DNA of 50,219 nt, from assembly GCA_029884165.1 (NCBI GenBank), contig JAOUIH010000021.1, forward strand, positions 1 to 50,219, read 5' to 3'. The position numbers were made by a program, and so were the translations under genes. Under the pieces are notes generated by a model that ran no database searches, was not told where the DNA came from, and worked only from the letters and a program-made list of their open reading frames with translations. Shown in pieces: positions 47,660-50,219 of this stretch. How positions within the stretch are numbered: the stretch's first letter is position 1; every line of letters begins with the position of its first letter. This DNA comes from Gammaproteobacteria bacterium (GTDB taxonomy: Bacteria; Pseudomonadota; Gammaproteobacteria; Steroidobacterales; Woeseiaceae).

Positions 47660-48535
47660 ATGAAGACTCAGCATTTCAACCGGCTGCAGAAGCGGCTGCG
47701 GCGCAAGACCGGCAACGCGATCAGCGACTACCACATGATCGAGGACGGCGACCGGGTCATGGTTTGCCTGTCGGGCGGCAAGGATTCCTACACGCTGCTC
47801 GACATGCTGCTCGGCCTGCAAAGGTCCTCGCCCGTCCGCTTCGAGCTGGTCGCGGTGAACCTCGACCAGAAGCAGCCGGGCTTCCCGGAGCACGTCCTGC
47901 CGGAGTACCTGGCGTCGCTCGGCGTCGAGTACCGCATCGTCGAACAGGATACTTACAGCGTCGTGCGGGAAAAACTGCAGCCCGGCAAGACCATGTGCTC
48001 GCTTTGCTCCCGACTGCGCCGCGGCGCGCTGTACCGAACTGCCGGCGAGATCGGCGCGACCAGGATCGCGCTGGGGCATCACATGGACGACCTCGTCGAG
48101 ACCTTGTTCCTGAACATGTTTCACGGCTCCCGGCTGAAGACCATGCCGCCGAAGCTCGTCAGCGACGATCGCCGCAACATCGTTATCCGTCCCCTGGTCT
48201 ATTGCCGCGAGCGGGAAATCGCGCGCTATGCGCGCCATCGCCAGTTCCCGATCATCCCCTGCAACCTGTGCGGCTCACAGCCCAACCTGGAGCGAGTACG
48301 CATCAAGGCAATGCTGGCGGAATGGGAACGGGAGTCGCCAAATCGCGTGGTCGCGATCTTCAAGTCGATGCAGCGGGTTACGCGCAGTCACATGCTCGAC
48401 CCGTCTCTATACGATTTCGCGTCGATCAGTACCGAGAGCGTTGGCGAGGGGGATGAGCTCGATATCGCGTTCGATCCGCCCGAGATCGCCGCGACAAACG
48501 GGGCGGTGCCAACTCAGGAACGACTATCGGCGTAG
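47660..48535 (+). CDS. ttcA: tRNA 2-thiocytidine synthetase TtcA
   Basis: TtcA makes 2-thiocytidine at position 32 of several tRNAs with ATP, a sulfur donor and a [4Fe-4S] cluster. The 291-aa protein closely follows E. coli TtcA: the PP-loop SGGKDS at 38-43, the cluster cysteines C113 and C116 (CSLC) and C201 (CNLCGSQ), and long near-identical stretches such as [18 protein letters not shown]. An in-frame ATG at 47627 would add 11 residues and lacks support, so I chose ATG 47660. The last 22 nt overlap the convergent ATPase gene. This close match is a main reason for placing the organism in the Gammaproteobacteria. Confidence 0.95.
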   Translation: MKTQHFNRLQKRLRRKTGNAISDYHMIEDGDRVMVCLSGGKDSYTLLDMLLGLQRSSPVRFELVAVNLDQKQPGFPEHVLPEYLASLGVEYRIVEQDTYSVVREKLQPGKTMCSLCSRLRRGALYRTAGEIGATRIALGHHMDDLVETLFLNMFHGSRLKTMPPKLVSDDRRNIVIRPLVYCREREIARYARHRQFPIIPCNLCGSQPNLERVRIKAMLAEWERESPNRVVAIFKSMQRVTRSHMLDPSLYDFASISTESVGEGDELDIAFDPPEIAATNGAVPTQERLSA

Positions 48536-50219
48536 CGCCGGGCGAACACGCGGACAAAGGGACCCGCGACCAGGGGCAGCGCGCTCATCGCCAGCACGAG
48601 CACCCAGCCTTCGGGCCCCGGGTCCGACAGGCGCAGCAACGCCGCCGGCAGCGGCGTGTAGATCGACCCGAGCACCAGCGCAAGGCACAGCACGAGCGCC
48701 GCCCACACCCAGCCATTCCTCGTTATTTCGTTCCTTACCGGGCTGGCCATGTCGTCGCGCATGTTGAACACGTGCCACAGCTGGGCGAGCGCCAGCGTAC
48801 AGAAGGACACGGTCACGGCCCGCTGCGTATCGAACCCGAGGTACAGGATCGCCATCGCCATCGCGGCCAGCACACTGCCCGAGATCACCAGCCCGTGCAG
48901 CGCGATGCGTATCCAGTGTCTCCGCGTCAGCACGGCCTCGTCGGCCGGCCGCGGCCGCCGCGTCATCTGGGCGTCGGAACCCTCCCCGACACCCAGCGCG
49001 AGCGCCGGAAAGACGTCGGTGACGAGATTCAGGAACAGGATCTGCAAGGGCATGAGCGGCAGCGGCGCGCCGGCGAGCGTCGCGAGGCTGACGACCAGGA
49101 CTTCGCTGATGTTGCAGGAGAGCAGGTACACCACGAACTTGCGGATGTTGCCGAAGATCGTCCTGCCCTGCGCAACCGCCTCGACGATCGTGCCGAACTC
49201 GTCGTCCTGCAGCACCATCGCGGCTGCTTCCCTGGCCACTGCCGTGCCGCGCAGTCCCATCGCGACACCGATGTCCGCTTTCTTCAGCGCAGGCGCGTCG
49301 TTCACCCCGTCGCCCGTCATCGCTACGATCGCGCCCTCGCGCTGGTAGAAGTCGATCAGCCGCAGTTTCTGCTCCGGCGAGACCCGCGCCAGCACGCGGA
49401 GACTGCGCAGCCGCTCGCTTTCCCCCGCGTCGAGCAGGCGTTCCGCCTCGATGCCGCTGGCGAATGCGTCGGGTGCTGTGTCGGGTCCGACGAGGCCGAC
49501 CTCCCGTCCCACGTTGCGCGCCGTTGCCGCGTGGTCGCCGGTAACCATGACCACGGTTATGCCGGCCTCGCGGCAGCGTTCCAGCGCCTCGCGCACGCCG
49601 CTCCTCGGCGGATCCTCCAGGCCGACGATTCCGAGGAGGACCAGTTTCTCGTACGGGTTCGCGCCTGCGTCCCGGGCGACCCGCGTCGCCAGCGCAAGCG
49701 TGCGCAGGCCGCGTGCGCCGAAAGACTCGGCGTAGCCGAGCCAGCGCGCGCGCCCGGCATGGTCGAGGGGCACGTCGCCGGCCGGGCTGCGTTCGGCGGA
49801 GCAGCGGTCGATGACGGCCTCCGGCGCGCCCTTCACCGCGACGAGCAGGTCGCCCTCGGGCCGCCGGTGCAGCGTCGCCATCAGTTTCAGGTCCGGGTCG
49901 AAGGAGTGCTCCGCAATCTCCGGATAGCGCTCCTGCAGTGCAGCCTGCACGACAGCCTTGCCCAGGGCAGCCTCGAGCAGCGCAACCTCGGTCGGGTCCC
50001 CGGTCGAGTGTAGCCGGCCCTGCTGGTCGACATCTATCGACGCATTGCTGCAGAGGACGCCGACGCGCAGCAGTTCGGCGATGCGCGCCTGCTGAGCGTT
50101 TTCCGACGATCGAGACTGCGGCAACGCAGCGCCGGTCGCGGCGGCATCCAGCTCGACATCCGCCAGGCGCAGTGCGACGACCTGCATCCGGTTCTCGGTG
50201 AGCGTGCCGGTCGTCGCAC
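48514..50219 (-). CDS. P2A-type cation-transporting ATPase (Ca2+-ATPase-like), 3' part
   Basis: The gene enters from the right edge, and about 557 codons from 50187 to the stop at 48514 are clean. They hold the nucleotide-binding [25 protein letters not shown], and the hinge [16 protein letters not shown]. Transmembrane motifs are CNISE (M5) and [13 protein letters not shown] (M6). The M5 Asn/Glu and M6 Asn-Thr-Asp match SERCA calcium ligands, so calcium export is likely. At the edge, codons 50217-50209 read Ala-Thr-Thr before GTLTENRM instead of the needed Asp-Lys-Thr. Two missing A bases would restore TGC-GAC-AAG-ACC (C-D-K-T). Without that, the protein lacks its phosphorylated Asp. The gene may be a pseudogene or the end may carry a sequence error. 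The upstream half is outside the window. Confidence 0.85.
   Translation of the reverse strand, partial: ATTGTLTENRMQVVALRLADVELDAAATGAALPQSRSSENAQQARIAELLRVGVLCSNASIDVDQQGRLHSTGDPTEVALLEAALGKAVVQAALQERYPEIAEHSFDPDLKLMATLHRRPEGDLLVAVKGAPEAVIDRCSAERSPAGDVPLDHAGRARWLGYAESFGARGLRTLALATRVARDAGANPYEKLVLLGIVGLEDPPRSGVREALERCREAGITVVMVTGDHAATARNVGREVGLVGPDTAPDAFASGIEAERLLDAGESERLRSLRVLARVSPEQKLRLIDFYQREGAIVAMTGDGVNDAPALKKADIGVAMGLRGTAVAREAAAMVLQDDEFGTIVEAVAQGRTIFGNIRKFVVYLLSCNISEVLVVSLATLAGAPLPLMPLQILFLNLVTDVFPALALGVGEGSDAQMTRRPRPADEAVLTRRHWIRIALHGLVISGSVLAAMAMAILYLGFDTQRAVTVSFCTLALAQLWHVFNMRDDMASPVRNEITRNGWVWAALVLCLALVLGSIYTPLPAALLRLSDPGPEGWVLVLAMSALPLVAGPFVRVFARRYADSRS

Noticed and set aside
45894-47663. 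589-codon open frame on the plus strand
   Set aside because: Antisense to the GGT-like gene, with no ribosome binding site and low-complexity composition. It is a GC-bias shadow.

Overview
The window is GC-rich, tightly packed bacterial chromosome (39 of 60 bases are G/C in the line at 5041). The organism is most likely an aerobic gammaproteobacterium. Evidence for this is a TtcA close in sequence to the enterobacterial protein, a large TonB-dependent receptor, a DUF5916 outer-membrane protein, many lipoproteins and Sec/Tat exported enzymes, and frequent GTG and TTG starts. The genus cannot be named from sequence alone. No rRNA, tRNA, CRISPR array, transposase or phage gene was seen.

Layout. 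355-8165 is one seven-gene plus-strand run: a 2OG-Fe(II) oxygenase, a TPR/SMP-30 exported protein, a class III aminotransferase, a beta-keto acid cleavage enzyme (BKACE), a GNAT acetyltransferase, an acetylpolyamine-amidohydrolase-like deacetylase and an NhaC-family transporter. Spacings are 28, 20, 3, 1, -4 and 71 nt. I read it as a catabolic operon for an amino acid that is acetylated, transaminated, cleaved and deacetylated. The best fit is the beta-lysine/N6-acetyl-beta-lysine route. 8172-12397 holds a serine-hydrolase lipoprotein, dapF, an AlaX-type tRNA editing protein and a DUF418 membrane protein. 12408-15361 holds small exported proteins and a TPR protein with a TonB-like C-terminus. 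15413-20222 is a TonB receptor divergent from a Tat-exported HisC-like aminotransferase, with a 481-bp intergenic region containing an AT-rich patch.

20254-30310 is mixed: a sulfotransferase with a small exported partner, a DUF5916 barrel, an NDUFA9-like reductase, a photolyase with a complete tryptophan triad, an Mpo1-like membrane protein, a D-aminoacylase-like lipoprotein and a phospholipase D lipoprotein. 30393-33277 is a redox/electrophile-response module: a LysR regulator divergent from azoreductase, DoxX and pirin genes, with three inverted repeats between them. 33398-35375 carries two exported cell-wall or glycan hydrolases (S66 carboxypeptidase and NodB deacetylase).

35568-44483 is a glycan cluster made of two converging runs. 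The plus run is methyltransferase, GT4 and FemAB-like acyltransferase. The minus run is rmlB, rmlA, a DegT aminotransferase, a sulfotransferase, a flippase-like protein and a methyltransferase. rmlC and rmlD are absent, so the dTDP-sugar is probably aminated rather than converted to rhamnose. Part of this cluster is visibly less GC-rich (27 of 60 in the line at 39721), which suggests separate ancestry. The right end holds an exported FAH-family protein with a clear sigma-70 promoter, a gamma-glutamyltransferase-like acylase, ttcA, and a P2A-type Ca2+ ATPase cut by the window edge. The ATPase's DKTG phosphorylation motif appears to carry a 2-nt deletion.
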